Below, piece after piece: positions 55,010 through 55,558 of a stretch of DNA of 55,558 nucleotides. Every line of letters starts with the position of its first letter. Position 1 is the first letter of the stretch. Both the position numbers and the translations under genes were made by a program. Below the pieces are notes generated by a model. The model had not been told where the DNA came from and searched no databases. It saw nothing but the letters and a program-made list of their open reading frames with translations. Source of the DNA: Gammaproteobacteria bacterium (GTDB taxonomy: Bacteria; Pseudomonadota; Gammaproteobacteria; WFUO01); contig WFUO01000057.1 of assembly GCA_015484945.1 (NCBI GenBank), positions 1-55,558 of the forward strand, in the 5' to 3' direction.

Positions 55010-55519
55010 TCAGCTCGAACTGCGCACGCGCCGCTGCCGCCCGCGCTGTGAAAATCGCCAGCTTATCTTGCCCAGCACGCGATTGAAGAAATTGTCGCGG
55101 GACAGAAAACCCAGCACCGGCGTACGCCGCGAGCCGATGCGTTCACGCAGGCGCTGGAGCCGCTTGTGTCCAGGCTCGACACGCAGGCCGTTGCGAATCG
55201 CTTCAATGGCCTGGCGGCGGTTGCCATGCCGCAGTTCGGCAATGGCCAGGTTATGGAATACGTCGCCATCGAAATGCTCGAAATACGCTGCCCGCCGGCA
55301 GCGGGCCAGACCCGTCTCATCACCCAGCTGGCAGGCAACCATACCATGGTAGGACATATAGACATATATATATGAGTCTTGCTCATCCGCGTTCTCTTCG
55401 GCGTCGCGGAACAACACCAATGCGCTGTCAAGATCACGGATGCTCAGTTTCTCCAAACCACGCAGGAAACTGCGGCTGACGCCGGAATGCGGATCGTAGA
55501 TATTACCCAGGGTACTCAT
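55010..55519 (-). CDS. TPR-like protein of unknown function
   Basis: 169 aa from the ATG at 55519, preceded by GGAG at a normal distance. The frame continues a few codons upstream without a ribosome site. Helical pairs resemble tetratricopeptide repeats: RDLDSALVLFRDAEENADEQ, AACQLGDE-like spacing, and DGDVFHNLAIAELRHGNRRQ followed by AIEAIRNGLRVEPGH. It has no signal peptide. The C-terminus is very basic (GKISWRFSQRGRQRRVRS), which could bind RNA or membrane. It ends 56 bases upstream of the rnpB promoter and on the same strand. No function is assigned. Confidence 0.75.
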   Translation of the reverse strand: MSTLGNIYDPHSGVSRSFLRGLEKLSIRDLDSALVLFRDAEENADEQDSYIYVYMSYHGMVACQLGDETGLARCRRAAYFEHFDGDVFHNLAIAELRHGNRRQAIEAIRNGLRVEPGHKRLQRLRERIGSRRTPVLGFLSRDNFFNRVLGKISWRFSQRGRQRRVRSSS

Positions 55520-55558
55520 TGCACAACTCCTTCTGCGCCTTTGTCGCATGGATTATGC

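Overview
The window is a chromosomal segment of a high-GC gammaproteobacterium. Evidence for this is the gene order (glnB, nadE, sucDC, pilSR-pilA ... pilBCD-coaE-zapD-yacG, then secA-lpxC and the complete mra/mur/fts cluster ending at mraZ), the sigma-54/PilR type IV pilus control, DciA, and a GlnB-type PII tail. A Chromatiales-like lineage would fit, but I cannot fix the genus from sequence alone. I saw no tRNA, rRNA, CRISPR array, insertion sequence or phage gene.

Layout. 1-4.3 kb: the end of glnB, NAD+ synthetase and succinyl-CoA ligase (sucC-sucD-nadE, a coupled minus-strand operon), and a small membrane protein. 4.4-8.3 kb: PilS/PilR and the major pilin gene pilA, with a well-formed sigma-54 promoter, candidate PilR sites and a strong terminator. 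8.3-21.8 kb: an accessory, visibly more A/T-rich glycan cassette lying between pilA and pilB. It holds a GT-C type membrane glycosyltransferase with TPRs, a polyprenyl-phosphate-type GT2, CDP-glucose synthesis (rfbF, rfbG), a sugar C-methyltransferase, an RmlC-like epimerase, a PhyH dioxygenase, a second methyltransferase, a GNAT acetyltransferase, WbqC, a CmcI-family protein and a DegT aminotransferase. A minus-strand GT2 plus a flippase-like membrane protein follow. 22.3-27.8 kb: pilB-pilC-pilD-coaE-zapD-yacG. 27.8-33.6 kb: an intergenic repeat, an unknown membrane protein, a Nudix-ThiE fusion, argJ and secA. 33.7-36.2 kb: an M23 peptidase, dciA on the opposite strand, and lpxC. 36.4-54.1 kb: the minus-strand division and cell-wall cluster mraZ-rsmH-ftsL-ftsI-murE-murF-mraY-murD-ftsW-murG-murC-(small ORF)-murB-ddlB-ftsQ-ftsA-ftsZ, joined mostly by 4-base start/stop overlaps. 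54.5-55.5 kb: RNase P RNA and a TPR protein.

The most interesting parts are: (1) the pilus-embedded glycan cassette, which has no Wzx, Wzy, WaaL or ABC exporter and so looks more like a pilin-glycosylation system using a CDP-activated, C-methylated amino sugar than an O-antigen locus; (2) an unlisted 52-codon Arg-rich small ORF between murC and murB, with its own perfect Shine-Dalgarno and start/stop overlaps at both ends; (3) four MraZ-box-like GTGG repeats with an exact 10-base period; and (4) an RNase P RNA with a greatly lengthened P12 helix.
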